Origin: Runella slithyformis DSM 19594
Lineage (GTDB): Bacteria > Bacteroidota > Bacteroidia > Cytophagales > Spirosomataceae
DNA: 64,000 bases
Reading direction: 5' to 3'
NCBI RefSeq assembly: GCF_000218895.1
Contig: NC_015703.1
Coordinates: forward strand, 867,501-931,500
A program made the translations under genes and the position numbers. Below, in pieces: positions 33,292-42,704 of this stretch (the stretch's first letter is position 1; each line of letters opens with the position of its first letter). The notes below the pieces were generated by a model, which ran no database searches, had not been told where the DNA came from, and saw only the letters and a list, made by a program, of their open reading frames with translations.

Positions 33292-36200
33292 ATGAGCTTA
33301 ATTTTACAGCGGGTTTGCTTTAAAAGCGGGCCTTTCAAACTTTTATTTGCCCTGCTTTTATGTATCTTCGGCCGTTTAGCCTCTCATGCACAAGTGAGTG
33401 GCAAAGTATTTTATGACTTTGACGCTAATGGTATTCAAACCTCTGCCGGACCCATTGAAGTAGGTTCTCCAAACATTGGGGTACGCATCTTTGTAGACGG
33501 CAGTACTCAGCCCCTCATCACTCAAACTGATTTCGAAGGTCATTATGCATTTTCTGCCCAACAGGTCCCGGCCGGCTCAAAAGCCCGTGTAGAATTCTTT
33601 AATTTACCCGAAACCTTCTTTGTTAGCTTTGCCGGGCCGCAGAACGGAACTGAAGTCCAATTTGTTCAAGCCCCCGCAGCCAATGTAAACCTCGCTATTT
33701 TAAATGATGACGAATTTTGCCGTTCAGGGAGTGATGTCAAAATAGTTACGGCCTGCTATGCTATGGGCGATCCGCTCAAACCCGGAAGCGCCGGAGAAGA
33801 CCCCGCGCTTGTATTATTTGACTATACTGCCAGTGGAGAGGCCGGGACTTCATCAGGCCCTGCTATGGAAAAACTGGCAACGGCAAGCGAGATTGGATCC
33901 ACTTGGATAGCTTCTTATCAACGTTCCTCCAATACCCTCCTTATCGGAGCAATCACCCGCCGGCATGTCGGCCTTGGGCCGCTGGGTACCGGTGGTTTTT
34001 ATTCCGTCAATCTTGTAACCAAGGCGGTATCAAATTTCTTAGATGTTAAAACGATCGGTATAAATACCGGTCCGGACCCCCATATTGACCCCGTCTCAGG
34101 CCTGAATATTCTTCCTGCCGACAAGCTGGCCCGCAGCCGTGACTCATTGGCATTTCATGCAGCAGCTAAAGTAGGAATAGGAGGAGCTCAATTATCCCCC
34201 TATCAGGATACCCTGTTTATGATTAACCTATACGATAAAAAACTGTACAGTTTCAAGATTCAAAAACCATTGATAGCGCCCGCCAATGCGGCAGAAGCCC
34301 AAATAAAAACGTACCAAATCCCACATCCCGGATGCTCCAATAATGATTTTGCCCCTTGGGCATTGAAATATTATCGCGGCAAACTTTACGTAGGCGTGGT
34401 ATGTACGGCAGAAACATCGCAAAAGAAAAGCGATATGAAAGCCGCCATTTATGAATTCAGCACAAAAACGCACACCTTCAGGAATATCTTTGAATTCAGC
34501 CTGAATTACCCCCGCGGCCCCATTGATGCCACTCAAGGCTGTGATTCTATCACTACATGGATGCCCTGGACCAATGTTTTTCCTAAGCAGTGCAATTATC
34601 CAAATGGTTCACCTGATCCTATGGCAGCCTTTGCCGTATATCCTCAGCCCATTTTATCCGATCTGGAATTTGATGATGACGGCTCTCTGATCATTGGCTT
34701 TATGGACCGACTCGGTTTGCAAACCGGCCAAAATCAACCCGGTATTGCCGTCAATGATACCCTCAACTATTTTGGGTTTATGAGCGGTGATATGGTACGG
34801 GCGCAGTACAATGCAAACGGAACCTACACCCTTGAAAACAATGGTCAGTCGGGGAGTTTGCAGGGGTGCGGAGTAAACACTGATTCAGGCCCGGGCGGAG
34901 GCGAGTTCTTCTGTGAAGATTACTGGATCAGCGGTCAGGATCAAGTAGGCCACGCCGAGATCACCAATGGGGGAATGTTTAAGATATCCGGTGTACCGGA
35001 AGTGCTGGTTTCTGCCATGGATCCCGTACATAAAGTGTATCTATCGACCGGATTTATTGCTTTTGACACTAAAACGGGTAAGCGTAATCGGAGCTTTTCC
35101 GTGTATTCTCTCAGCCCCGGATCATTGGGTAAATCGGGCGGTGTGGGTGATCTGGCGGGAATTTGTGAACCCGGGCCCCTTGAAGTCGGTAACAGAGTAT
35201 GGATTGATAAAAACAGAAACGGCATCCAGGACCCGAATGAAGTAGGACCGGATGGACTCATTCTGACATTACACGATATGGGCAATAACGGAGCAGTCGT
35301 CGGAAAGGACACCACTGCCAACGGAGGTCAATACTACTTTAATGATCGCAATGTATCGGGAAAGTTGAAAAGAAACCACCCGTATGAGGTTCGTTTGCAA
35401 ACTAACCAAATGGTGAATTCTGCGGTGTACCAACCTTCTTCAGGGAGCGCCGCCGCCTCATTTGTTTTAAAAGACTCATTAACGGTAACAAAATCAGATA
35501 CTTCTTCCGCTAATGCACTCAGAAATTCAGATGCACGTTATAATTCGGATTCTACCCAAATCGTCATTTCATTCTCAACGGGAGATAATACTCAAAACGA
35601 TCACAGCGAAGACATTGGCCTGATGGCGGCTATCTATCCTGCCTCAGTGGGAGATTATGCCTGGTATGACCTAAACCGAAATGGCATTCAAGACCTTAGA
35701 AAAGACCCGTTGGGTAACATCTTAGGACCCGAATTGCCTGTAAAAGGAGTGGTAATGGAACTTCGTACTTCCGGCAGTCAATTTGTAAAATCGGATACAA
35801 CCGGTGCTGACGGAAAATACCATATCGGCAATATAGCGCCGGACCGGTACTATATAAAATTTAATCCTGCCTCCTATCCTGCCCCTGATTTCACAGTAAC
35901 CGATCAAAACAAAGGCGCTAACGATTCGCTCGACAATGACATTGAACGCAGCTCCTACAGATCCGCTGACTTTAACCTTGTATCGGGTCAACAGGACACC
36001 CGTTGGGATATAGGCTTTTTCAGAACACCTACGTCCGAGATCTCAGACCCCTGCGGCTGCGACTCCACTATCCTCTATCTGCCCGGTAATGATGATTTTA
36101 CGAAATACGTCTATCGCGAAAAAGTCACAGTCAAAGCTACCCCCGGCGGGAAATGGATGCTCATTCCGCAGCACATCAAAAACAACATTACCACCTACGG

Positions 36201-37410
36201 ACTCTATGAGGATGACGGTGAAGGATATGTAGACCCCATAGACCTGACTAAAAAACAGTACTTTCTTACGGAAGTCCCCGACTCTTTGGGTGTGTACGAG
36301 TTTAAATTTGCCCACAAATCGGCCGACGGCTATGCATTGGCTGTCACGGATGGCGTGGATACGTTGAGTATCGGTGCGGTTTGTGATGAAGTAAAAGAAC
36401 ACTTTGATATTCGTTTGGATACGCTTTGTGCCGGTGCCGATAAACTCCAGCTGCAAAGAATCTTCCCCAACGGATTGGCTACCTACTACTTGATTGACAC
36501 CACGACGTTTGTATTCAGAGATGGATTCAATGAGTTTACGCTGATAGAAAAAGCCGTTAAGCGCGGGGCCATTACCGAGCTGGACCCTAAAAATTATACC
36601 CCCAATTCGACCATTAGCCTGTATATGAAATGGGAGCCTAATCAGGTGCCGGGCCAAAAAAGAGCCTGTCAGAAGTCGATGATATTGAATGTTAAGATCA
36701 GCAATAACGGCGATTGTACCCCTCCCAATGACCTTGAACTTACCAAAGCCCTCGTGGGAGACTGTCGACGTCAGGTGGGAGATGAAGTGCTGTTCAAGCT
36801 CATCATTAAAAATAATACTTCCAATCTGTTGGCCTCCGCTGACAGCGTCTATGTGAAAGATATCATGCCGGCAAATTTTAACTTTGTAAAATATGTCTCC
36901 ACCCAAGGCCAATACAACACCCAAACAAAGCAGTGGGGGCCGTTAAGGTTGGCCGCAGGCCAAACTGATACCCTTACGCTGACGCTTAAAATAAATAATA
37001 CCGGCGGGTTTATCGGCGGTACGATCTGTAACGAAGCGGAAATCGTAGCAATGAGTAAAAAGAGCGGCCATGATACGGATTCTGCGCCCAATAACGGTAT
37101 ACACACCGAAGATGATTACGGCATTGCCTGTGTGAGTGTACCGTTGAAAATTTGCCCCGACCGAAAAGATACGGTCGTTATTTCAGCCCCCGCCGGATAT
37201 ACCCGATATCAGTGGTTTAAAAATGGGGTCAAAATAGATGGTGCTGCCGGCCAAACGCTTGAAGTGAGATCCGCCGGCTCTTATTCCGTAGAAGTGGGTG
37301 ACGGTCTTTGTCCAACCAAGAACTGCTGCCCTTCCATTATAGAAGAAGAGTGTATCTGTCCGCCGGAGATTTGCATGCCGTTTACCACTAAAAAGATAAA
37401 AAAGAAGTAA
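33292..37410 (+). CDS. Giant SdrD-B/DUF11 surface protein, 1372 aa
   Basis: A signal peptide (about 1-34, ending SHAQ) is followed by a first SdrD-B-like beta-sandwich (GKVFYDFDANGIQ, 35-130). A long middle part (150-620) has propeller-like strands. Two more SdrD-B units come at about 629 (VGNRVWIDKNRNGIQDPNE) and 784 (VGDYAWYDLNRNGIQD). Next are a region with CGCDST, a DUF11 unit from about 1144 (LELTKALVGDC), and an Ig-like unit near 1290 (YQWFKNGVKIDGA). The Cys-rich tail CCPSIIEEECICPPEICMPF ends in TTKKIKKK. The D-x-N-x-(N/D)-G-I-Q loops are calcium-binding in SdrD. It is probably a secreted or surface adhesin. Confidence 0.85.
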   Translation: MSLILQRVCFKSGPFKLLFALLLCIFGRLASHAQVSGKVFYDFDANGIQTSAGPIEVGSPNIGVRIFVDGSTQPLITQTDFEGHYAFSAQQVPAGSKARVEFFNLPETFFVSFAGPQNGTEVQFVQAPAANVNLAILNDDEFCRSGSDVKIVTACYAMGDPLKPGSAGEDPALVLFDYTASGEAGTSSGPAMEKLATASEIGSTWIASYQRSSNTLLIGAITRRHVGLGPLGTGGFYSVNLVTKAVSNFLDVKTIGINTGPDPHIDPVSGLNILPADKLARSRDSLAFHAAAKVGIGGAQLSPYQDTLFMINLYDKKLYSFKIQKPLIAPANAAEAQIKTYQIPHPGCSNNDFAPWALKYYRGKLYVGVVCTAETSQKKSDMKAAIYEFSTKTHTFRNIFEFSLNYPRGPIDATQGCDSITTWMPWTNVFPKQCNYPNGSPDPMAAFAVYPQPILSDLEFDDDGSLIIGFMDRLGLQTGQNQPGIAVNDTLNYFGFMSGDMVRAQYNANGTYTLENNGQSGSLQGCGVNTDSGPGGGEFFCEDYWISGQDQVGHAEITNGGMFKISGVPEVLVSAMDPVHKVYLSTGFIAFDTKTGKRNRSFSVYSLSPGSLGKSGGVGDLAGICEPGPLEVGNRVWIDKNRNGIQDPNEVGPDGLILTLHDMGNNGAVVGKDTTANGGQYYFNDRNVSGKLKRNHPYEVRLQTNQMVNSAVYQPSSGSAAASFVLKDSLTVTKSDTSSANALRNSDARYNSDSTQIVISFSTGDNTQNDHSEDIGLMAAIYPASVGDYAWYDLNRNGIQDLRKDPLGNILGPELPVKGVVMELRTSGSQFVKSDTTGADGKYHIGNIAPDRYYIKFNPASYPAPDFTVTDQNKGANDSLDNDIERSSYRSADFNLVSGQQDTRWDIGFFRTPTSEISDPCGCDSTILYLPGNDDFTKYVYREKVTVKATPGGKWMLIPQHIKNNITTYGLYEDDGEGYVDPIDLTKKQYFLTEVPDSLGVYEFKFAHKSADGYALAVTDGVDTLSIGAVCDEVKEHFDIRLDTLCAGADKLQLQRIFPNGLATYYLIDTTTFVFRDGFNEFTLIEKAVKRGAITELDPKNYTPNSTISLYMKWEPNQVPGQKRACQKSMILNVKISNNGDCTPPNDLELTKALVGDCRRQVGDEVLFKLIIKNNTSNLLASADSVYVKDIMPANFNFVKYVSTQGQYNTQTKQWGPLRLAAGQTDTLTLTLKINNTGGFIGGTICNEAEIVAMSKKSGHDTDSAPNNGIHTEDDYGIACVSVPLKICPDRKDTVVISAPAGYTRYQWFKNGVKIDGAAGQTLEVRSAGSYSVEVGDGLCPTKNCCPSIIEEECICPPEICMPFTTKKIKKK

Positions 37411-37428
37411 AAATCAAACTGAGCAACC

Positions 37429-38031
37429 TTACCGAATATCCTCAACGGGGATATCAGGGGTTGTCTCAAAATCCAATAGTGCATTAATGAGTCGGGCGTG
37501 GGAATACTTCGGTACATCCTGCGCCCGAATTTTTTGTTCGACAATCATTCCCTCTTTTAATAATTGAGCGCGTTTGGTACCCTGCAACAGGGGCGCAGCA
37601 GGCGTAACCCACTGTTCCCCGTCCCAAAATACTATATTCGCATACGAAGTATCCGTGATCAGGCCCTTTTTCACAATCAGCACATCATCGGCTTCTCCTC
37701 TCTTTTCAAAAAGCTGTTGGAGTTCCGTACGGTCTTTGAATTTAAAATCATAGACGATCCCATCATCTTCCACCAAGCGGAGACTGCCGACAGGCCGAGG
37801 CCGGTAGGGCTCAAATTCTACCTTCTCAACAACTTCCCCGTACGTGAGCCGGCATTTGTAAAGACCTTGGTTCAACTCCGACGGAAGTACGATCAACGCA
37901 TTCAAATCCCATTTTTCCGTTTCACCGAAATACGCCGACCGGGTACGATTGAGCCGTTCATTGTGATAGTTCAGGTTTACTAATTGCCCGTCCTTCAGGC
38001 AAATCGTTTCAATGCACAGGATTGAACTCAT
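37429..38031 (-). CDS. pabC: Aminotransferase class IV, probable aminodeoxychorismate lyase
   Basis: The 200-residue protein has the fold-type IV PLP pattern in short form: YHNERLNRTRSAYFG near the start, the PLP lysine region CRLTYGEVVEKVEFEPYRP (parts: CRLTYG, EFEPYRP), and LITDTSYANIVFWDGEQWVTP. It overlaps pabB by 23 nt, so the likely job is release of 4-aminobenzoate from aminodeoxychorismate for folate synthesis. It is shorter than the 270-residue E. coli enzyme, as is usual in Bacteroidota. Confidence 0.82.
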   Translation of the reverse strand: MSSILCIETICLKDGQLVNLNYHNERLNRTRSAYFGETEKWDLNALIVLPSELNQGLYKCRLTYGEVVEKVEFEPYRPRPVGSLRLVEDDGIVYDFKFKDRTELQQLFEKRGEADDVLIVKKGLITDTSYANIVFWDGEQWVTPAAPLLQGTKRAQLLKEGMIVEQKIRAQDVPKYSHARLINALLDFETTPDIPVEDIR

Positions 38032-39016
38032 GGGCTAAGGGTAAATATACTTTATCAATTATTTCACGGTATTCCGATCGGGCTTCGCTGCGGGCGGTAA
38101 TTCCACCGCCGCTTTTAAAAAAAAGTTGGCCGTTACTGTTTTCGATAAACCGAATCAAAACGCCGCTATCCAGATTCTCTCCGTCAAAAATTCCCGCCAC
38201 TCCCGTATAATAGCCTCTTTCATAGCCTTCTGCCTGTTGGATGATGGCAAGCGTGCTTGGCTTGGGAGCACCGCTGACCGAGCCTGCCGGCAAAAGTTTG
38301 AATAACCACGTGCCTACTGTTTCCCGCCAATCGTCAGGGAGTAAACCTGCTATTTCGGAACTTACCTGCAACAATGTTTTTTGGTTGGTAGCAATCGCCT
38401 CAATGAATCGGTAACGTTCTACCCATACTTTTTGGGCCACCATACTCAGGTCATTCCGAATCAGATCCACGATCGTGGCATGCTCGGCCGCTTCTTTGAC
38501 ATCGGCCAGTATGCGCTCTTTGGCCAAAGGCAAATCGGCGTCAATGGTGCCCTTCATGGGAAACGACGCCATGCGATTTCCCCGTACCTGCACAAATATT
38601 TCGGGCGAAAAACACACAAATCGGTCGCGCCACCACAGGCGATATTTGGCTTTAGTGCGATTAAAAATGGTTTGTAAATCCAAATCCGTCGTTATTTTCG
38701 TACATACTGACAGGTTGACCAAAAACGAATTTCCGCGTTTCAGTTGATGTACTACATAATCAAATTTTGGGAGATACTCCTCAAAAGACAGGGCGTTTTT
38801 CCCGAATTGAACGGGGGTATGAAAAAGTTCATTGGCCTTAGTTGCATTGGTGGCACCGTTAAAATCGTACAATACCTCGTCGGCCTTGAGCTCGTCCAAA
38901 CGTAACACAACGGGATATCGCGCCGAAAAGTCAATGATAAACAAAAACGGAACACGCGCACTTCCATACGCATTCATTTGAAGAATTGCTTCCGATGCGG
39001 TGAGGATGGGTATCAT
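38009..39016 (-). CDS. pabB: Aminodeoxychorismate synthase component I
   Basis: The chorismate-binding domain is present: EIAGLLPDD region, DLIRNDLSMVAQKVWV, and the signature LLPAGSVSGAPKPSTLAII, with GYYTGVAGIFDG and FKSGGGITARSEARSEY near the end. At 335 residues it consists of the catalytic core with a shortened N-terminal lobe. It uses ammonia from a PabA glutaminase encoded elsewhere. It is the first gene of a two-gene unit with pabC. Confidence 0.9.
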   Translation of the reverse strand: MIPILTASEAILQMNAYGSARVPFLFIIDFSARYPVVLRLDELKADEVLYDFNGATNATKANELFHTPVQFGKNALSFEEYLPKFDYVVHQLKRGNSFLVNLSVCTKITTDLDLQTIFNRTKAKYRLWWRDRFVCFSPEIFVQVRGNRMASFPMKGTIDADLPLAKERILADVKEAAEHATIVDLIRNDLSMVAQKVWVERYRFIEAIATNQKTLLQVSSEIAGLLPDDWRETVGTWLFKLLPAGSVSGAPKPSTLAIIQQAEGYERGYYTGVAGIFDGENLDSGVLIRFIENSNGQLFFKSGGGITARSEARSEYREIIDKVYLPLAHEFNPVH

Positions 39017-39105
39017 TTCGTCACAAAGTTCGTAACTTTCGTCTGCCTGTTCATATTCATAAAGAAACTGTAACCGATTTGGTACCCCAAAAATTCCTGC
39101 CGCGC

Positions 39106-40170
39106 ATGTCCGGCGCTTTCCTGAGAACCATCCTGCTTTGCGGCCTGCTCGTTCAAACGGCTTTTGCTCAGCAAAAAAGGCTAAGCATCCTGCCTTTTCC
39201 GGCAGTATATTATTCTCCCGAAACCCGCTGGGCCTACGGTGCCGCCCTAACCGCTACCTTTCGCTTCAAAAACGATTCCGTCCATGCCCGCCCTTCCCAG
39301 ATGAGTGTCGGTATCGTATTCACACAGGAGAAACAATCTCTTTACTATTTACCGTTCCGGTTGTTTCTCAAAAATGCCGGGTATTATCTAAACGGCGAAC
39401 TGGGGTTCTATAAGTACAACTACTATTACTTCGGGATTGGCAACCAACCCGTTCCCAAAGAGCTTTTTGGGGTTGACTTCCCTCGGATAAGGCTCAATTT
39501 TTTCAAAAAAATCTATCCTCATTTGTACGTCGGGGTTCGTTATCAATACGAAGATTACCGCATTACTCAAACGACCCCCAACGGCGAATTTGCCAACGGC
39601 CGCGTACCGGGCACGCCGCGCAGCCTCACATCGGGTGTCGGAGCAGGGATTTTTTACGATACCCGAGACGTGGTTTTCTTTCCTTCCAAAGGGATCGTAG
39701 CCGACATAGCTTTTTTCAACAATGCTCCTTTCTGGGGAGCCAATGTTCTTTTTAATCGTTTGTCGGCAGATGTATCCGGCTATGTATCCCCGCGTCAAAA
39801 AATGGTTTTGGCAGGCAACATTTTCAGCAGTTTTACCTGGGGCAACGCTCCTTTTAACATGTTGTCGGAGTTGGGCGGCGGCAAACTCATGCGCGGGTAT
39901 TACCAAGGCAGGCTGAGAGACGACAACGCACTGTTGGCCCAGGGGGAAGTCCGTTTTGATCTTTTTAAGCGGTTGGGAGGCGTGGTGTTTGGTTCAACGG
40001 CGGTTTTAGGAAACCAAAAAGACATTCTCAGATGGCGAGCTCCCGCCTTTGCCTGCGGGACCGGAATTCGTTTTACAGCCAATCGCCGCGACCATCTCAA
40101 CATCCGGTTTGATTATGCCATTGGGCACGACGGCGGTAATTTTTATTTTACCGTCGGTGAAGCATTTTAA
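39106..40170 (+). CDS. Omp85-superfamily outer-membrane barrel, 355 aa
   Basis: A signal peptide (residues 1-22, LLCGLLVQTAFAQQ) is followed by 16-strand-like barrel sequence without POTRA domains. The diagnostic lid motif appears as GGGKLMRGYYQGRLRDD near residue 265, equivalent to the VRGF loop of BamA, and YDTRDVVFFPSKG is the conserved surface-antigen segment. The protein ends in a terminal Phe. I use the ATG at 39106; a TTG at 39079 in frame is less likely. Single-domain members are outer-membrane proteins of uncertain transport role. Confidence 0.82.
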   Translation: MSGAFLRTILLCGLLVQTAFAQQKRLSILPFPAVYYSPETRWAYGAALTATFRFKNDSVHARPSQMSVGIVFTQEKQSLYYLPFRLFLKNAGYYLNGELGFYKYNYYYFGIGNQPVPKELFGVDFPRIRLNFFKKIYPHLYVGVRYQYEDYRITQTTPNGEFANGRVPGTPRSLTSGVGAGIFYDTRDVVFFPSKGIVADIAFFNNAPFWGANVLFNRLSADVSGYVSPRQKMVLAGNIFSSFTWGNAPFNMLSELGGGKLMRGYYQGRLRDDNALLAQGEVRFDLFKRLGGVVFGSTAVLGNQKDILRWRAPAFACGTGIRFTANRRDHLNIRFDYAIGHDGGNFYFTVGEAF

Positions 40171-40215
40171 CCGAAAATACCGACATACTATTACCCATTA
40201 CAGCATTCACATGTT

Positions 40216-40914
40216 ATGCGCATCTCTGTCATCATACCCACCTTTAACGAAGAAAAAAACATTGGCCCGCTGGTAGAATACCTGCGCAACGAAGGCGGTG
40301 ATGCCTTGCAGGAGATCATTGTAGCCGACGGAGGCAGCCACGATAAAACGGTCGAGACTGCCCAAGGAGCAGGGGCTGTCGTCGTGATTTCTCCCCAAAA
40401 AAGCCGTGCAGCCCAGATGAACTGCGGAGCATCTCTGGCCACCGCCGATCTCCTGTACTTCGTTCATGCCGATGCCCGTCCGCCACGGGGTTTTGCCGCC
40501 GATATACAGGCAGCCATTGCCGAAGGTTACGCTTCGGGATGCTACCGGTTTCGGTTCGATTCCGACAAAACGATCCTTAAACTCAACAATTACCTTACCC
40601 ATTTGAATATTCTGACAGCCCGCGGCGGCGACCAGACCCTGTTCATGACGCGCCCGTTGTTTGAAGAACTCCATGGTTTTGATGAGTATTATGTCATCAT
40701 GGAAGAATACGACCTGCTGCGTCGGCTGTGGAATAAAAACCGAAAATTATTCAAAATTATCCCAAAAGATGTTTTTGTTTCGGCCCGCAAATACGATACC
40801 AACAGCTGGGCGCGCGTCCAACTGGCCAATCTGGTCGCCATGACGCTGTTTCGGTGCGGCACCCACCCCGCCCGCATCGCCGATACCTACCGAAAACTGC
40901 TCAATTACCGATGA
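40216..40914 (+). CDS. TIGR04283-type family 2 glycosyltransferase, 232 aa
   Basis: The GT2 core is clear: ISVIIPTFNEEKNIGPLVEYL, the nucleotide-sugar aspartates in IIVADGGSHDKT and YFVHADARPP, and the acceptor-side GGDQTLFMTRPLFEELHGFD. The short form with these motifs fits TIGR04283, members of which occur in some arsenosugar clusters, but nothing here concerns arsenic. The stop is followed in the same frame by a fragment of another protein. Confidence 0.85.
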   Translation: MRISVIIPTFNEEKNIGPLVEYLRNEGGDALQEIIVADGGSHDKTVETAQGAGAVVVISPQKSRAAQMNCGASLATADLLYFVHADARPPRGFAADIQAAIAEGYASGCYRFRFDSDKTILKLNNYLTHLNILTARGGDQTLFMTRPLFEELHGFDEYYVIMEEYDLLRRLWNKNRKLFKIIPKDVFVSARKYDTNSWARVQLANLVAMTLFRCGTHPARIADTYRKLLNYR

Positions 40915-41148
40915 AGCCTTGAGATAATTAAATCTGTAGGCGAAATGACCATGGCCGGCGGCGATGACAAATCATACTATGTACAGGTAGGCAACTTTCC
41001 GGCTCAAAAACTCAAAAAGAAAGAGTACAAAGACGAAATCAAAGTGATGTACGCGGGCTGCCCCACGCTGGTGAAGAAAATCGGAGAAAAGCTCCGCTGG
41101 CCCGAATTTGCGCAGCATATCTATGAATTTACGTTTGAGTGTCCGTAA
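40915..41148 (+). pseudogene. C-terminal fragment of an unrelated protein behind the glycosyltransferase
   Basis: Directly after the glycosyltransferase TGA, the same frame stays open for 77 residues (SLEIIKSVGEMTMAGGDDKS and following; YYVQVGNFPAQKLKKK) up to 41148. The first ATG is at 40945. The pattern of a YYVQVGN strand, a Lys cluster and regular helices looks like the end of a larger periplasmic protein whose N-terminal part is missing. It may alternatively be a real 67-residue protein. Confidence 0.45.
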
Positions 41149-41206
41149 ATCGGGGGCCAACTTCAACGGGCGGATAACGTTGTTGCGAACGCATTGACGA
41201 GTTAGC

Positions 41207-41260
41207 TATAAACCAAGCAATCGGTATCGAAGTCTTTCGGTACCGATTGCTTGGTTTATA
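41207..41260. repeat. Perfect 20-bp hairpin after the glycosyltransferase
   Basis: TATAAACCAAGCAATCGGTA (41207-41226) is exactly complementary to 41241-41260. The 14-nt loop itself contains CGAA/TTCG, which extends the pairing inward. No T tract follows on either strand. The stretch from 41149 to 41405 holds no gene. The hairpin resembles the ones at 21020 and 32687 in length and perfection but not in sequence. Confidence 0.8.
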
Positions 41261-41405
41261 GGCAACGCCAATCCCGTCCATTTCATTTTCGAAGAAAGCT
41301 GCTCATTTTTTAAGGGTTCCGAGACCAATCCCGAACCGAAGGCCGGTTGAATTCTTTATTAAAAAACCGTTTGTTAATGAATTAGTTAATTTATAGGTTT
41401 GTTAC

Positions 41406-41849
41406 ATGAATCAGGAACGCTATGAGTTTGAAACCGACCCTACCGCAACTGTTTACGAGTTTGAAAGCGTGGGTAAAAGAGGGATTTTTAAAAAGCGAAT
41501 TACTTTTCAGTTGATTCAACAACCCAATGTGTACAATTTAGGGTTTGGGGATATTAATCTACTTACAAATCAGATTGACGATTTGGCTGTAACTAACAAC
41601 GGAGATAGCCAAAAAGTATTGATAACGGTAGCTAACGCGGTGTTAAATTTTACGCGGCTGTATCCCGAAGCGGCAATATTTGCCACAGGCAGCACCCCTG
41701 CCCGAACGAGACTGTATCAAATAGGCATTACTAACAACCTCAACGAGATAACCGAGAACTTTGAGGTTTGGGGCTATTCAAACGAACATTGGAGCATGTT
41801 TAAAATCAATATTGCCTACGAAGCATTTTTAGTAAAACGAAAACAATAA
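41406..41849 (+). CDS. DUF6934-like protein, 147 aa
   Basis: The protein reads as the DUF6934 type: YEFETDPTATVYEFESVGKRG at the start, a central Asn/Asp-rich strand region, and ILITVANAVLNFTRLYPEAA-like VLITVANAVLNF. The following TGSTPARTRLYQIGI fits the family. It has no signal or membrane segment. It lies 5 bp before an XRE-type regulator gene, an order seen in toxin-antitoxin pairs, so a toxin role is plausible but not shown. Confidence 0.65.
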   Translation: MNQERYEFETDPTATVYEFESVGKRGIFKKRITFQLIQQPNVYNLGFGDINLLTNQIDDLAVTNNGDSQKVLITVANAVLNFTRLYPEAAIFATGSTPARTRLYQIGITNNLNEITENFEVWGYSNEHWSMFKINIAYEAFLVKRKQ

Positions 41850-41854
41850 GCCCC

Positions 41855-42184
41855 ATGAGAGCACCCAAAATAAATCCCGAATTGAGTAAATACGCAGGTG
41901 TTTTGAGCGAACACGACAAACGTGCAAAAGAGTTTTTAGAAAAAGTCGGTTTACCCCCTCAAATTCTGGAAGCACAAGCAGCTAAAGTCAAAGCGGCTGA
42001 ATTATGCGAAACCCTCAAACAGCACCGCCAACGCCACCACCTCACCCAAACCGAATTGGCCGACAAAGTGGGTATGCAAAAGGAGTTTATCAGCCGTATC
42101 GAAAACGGCAAAGTAGACGTACAACTTTCTACTTTCCTGAAAATAATTGAGAGCTTGGGGTTAAAGGTAATGGTGACGGAGTAA
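41855..42184 (+). CDS. XRE-family HTH regulator, probable antitoxin, 109 aa
   Basis: The C-terminal half is a standard lambda-Cro-type domain: LCETLKQHRQRHHLTQTELADKVGMQKEFISRIENGK (parts: HHLTQTELADKVG, EFISRIENGK), followed by LSTFLKIIESLGLKV. The N-terminal 45 residues form a helical segment that could bind the partner encoded just upstream. The 5-bp spacing argues for one operon. Confidence 0.85.
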   Translation: MRAPKINPELSKYAGVLSEHDKRAKEFLEKVGLPPQILEAQAAKVKAAELCETLKQHRQRHHLTQTELADKVGMQKEFISRIENGKVDVQLSTFLKIIESLGLKVMVTE

Positions 42185-42407
42185 TTGGGGAGAGAATCAA
42201 TGTACCTCCAAGCGTTCGACCTCAATAGACGCAGTCACAAAAGCAGAGAGGTAGGATACGCAATACATTGTCAGTGAAAACCTTAAAAGGGGTACAGGTA
42301 TTTCCAGAAGGCCAAAAGGGTCATTGAAAAAAATCGGCCAAAACCAAAAGCTGCGCCGGACCGAAATTGGATCAACCCCAAAAGTTATGGAGCAACTGGC
42401 AACAAAA

Positions 42408-42435
42408 AAGGAGTCACGACTTAACGCAACTCCTT
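42408..42435 (-). terminator. Terminator of the tRNA-Asn gene
   Basis: On the minus strand AAGGAGT, a 14-nt loop and ACTCCTT form a 7-bp stem followed by TTTTGTTGCC, 12 bp beyond the tRNA 3' end. The 262-bp stretch 42185-42446 holds no gene. Confidence 0.7.
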
Positions 42436-42446
42436 GATTTTTAGGG

Positions 42447-42520
42447 CTCCCGAGGCTGGGCTCGAACCAGCGACCCTCTGATTAACAGTCAGATGCTCTA
42501 ACCGACTGAGCTACTCGGGA
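42447..42520 (-). tRNA. tRNA-Asn (anticodon GTT)
   Basis: The 74-nt gene folds fully: acceptor stem TCCCGAG/CTCGGGA with discriminator G, D-arm AGCTCAGTCGGTTAGAGC, anticodon loop CTGTTAA with GTT, and T-arm with GGTTCGAGCC. CCA is not encoded. tRNA genes are frequent integration sites, and a toxin-antitoxin-like pair lies on its 3' side. Confidence 0.97.
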
Positions 42521-42704
42521 ATTTGGGACACCTACGTCGTTTCCGATTTTGGTGGTGCAAAAGTAAGCAGTTCGGGATTTGTATGCAAGAACTTTTTTAA
42601 AAACTTTGCTTACTTTTTGCTTATTCCCTGATATTCTACGGGTTAGAATCGACTCAGTGTGCCGAAAATTCCCACTATCGCATCCTCAAAAGGCAGCGCT
42701 CAGG

